This document shows, in pieces, positions 7,331 through 7,395 of a stretch of DNA of 7,395 bases. Source of the stretch: Mariprofundaceae bacterium (GTDB lineage: Bacteria; Pseudomonadota; Zetaproteobacteria; Mariprofundales; Mariprofundaceae); NCBI GenBank assembly GCA_030950865.1, contig JAUZQR010000033.1:1-7395 (forward strand), written 5' to 3'. Numbering within the stretch: position 1 is the first letter of the stretch; every line of letters starts with the position of its first letter. The translations under genes were made by a program, and so were the position numbers. The notes beneath the pieces were generated by a model. The model was given only the letters and a program-made list of their open reading frames with translations. It did not search any database and was not told the DNA's origin.

Positions 7331-7395
7331 GATGCTGCCTCTGCCTGCTCTTTTGCCGCAGCCACAAAGCCCTTAATCAGAGGGTGTGGTTCATA
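7327..7395 (-). CDS. pyrG: CTP synthase, C-terminal 22 codons only
   Basis: Only the last 22 codons and the TGA are in the window; the gene continues past the right edge. The tail begins with [16 protein letters not shown], which resembles the end of the glutamine amidotransferase domain of CTP synthase, where a PHPLF-type motif followed by a helix closes the protein. CTP synthase makes CTP from UTP, ATP and glutamine; CTP is later used by KdsB to activate KDO. The identification leans on this short match plus the very common pyrG-kdsA-eno order, and on the ATGA overlap with kdsA. None of the catalytic residues can be seen. Confidence 0.85.
   Translation of the reverse strand, partial: YEPHPLIKGFVAAAKEQAEAAS

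Noticed and set aside
1..7395. Mobile element, defence system, CRISPR array or other novel system
   Set aside because: Apart from a 13-base adapter and a 103-base gap, nearly every base is in a well-known housekeeping gene. No transposase, integrase, direct-repeat array or unknown protein is present.

Overview
The window reads as ordinary chromosome from a Gram-negative proteobacterium. The reasons are the KDO (lipopolysaccharide) synthesis gene kdsA, the divisome gene ftsB, and the gene order pyrG-kdsA-eno-ftsB, which is typical of Proteobacteria. Base composition is moderately AT-rich; counts on a few sampled lines gave about 37 to 47% GC. I cannot place it to genus. A gammaproteobacterium or a related deep-branching proteobacterium (for example a zetaproteobacterium) would fit, but this is a guess.

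All eight genes lie on the minus strand, so the window reads right to left: pyrG (only its last 22 codons, cut by the right edge), kdsA, a 103-base gap, eno, ftsB, gltX, cysS, cysC and manC (cut by the left edge). Every junction except kdsA-eno is an overlap of 4 to 8 bases or a gap of 1 to 11 bases, so the genes probably form one long operon. Alternatively there are two: pyrG-kdsA, and eno through manC. The only non-coding DNA longer than about 15 bases is the kdsA-eno gap. It holds a long imperfect inverted repeat, an AT-rich tract, a small hairpin and the eno Shine-Dalgarno site.

The genes are housekeeping functions: CTP synthesis (pyrG), the first committed KDO step (kdsA, apparently the metal-dependent type), glycolysis (eno), septum assembly (ftsB), charging of tRNA with glutamate and cysteine (gltX, cysS), activation of sulfate to PAPS (cysC) and GDP-mannose synthesis (manC). 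CTP, PEP (product of enolase, substrate of KdsA) and GDP-mannose all feed envelope carbohydrate synthesis. A shared cell-envelope and growth theme is therefore plausible but inferred.

The first 13 bases are not biological. They are an exact match to the common Illumina adapter end and cut manC a few codons before its expected stop. I found no mobile element, CRISPR array, RNA gene or unknown gene system. The best points for a second look are the adapter, the inverted repeat after kdsA, and the unusual gltX-cysS-cysC-manC coupling.
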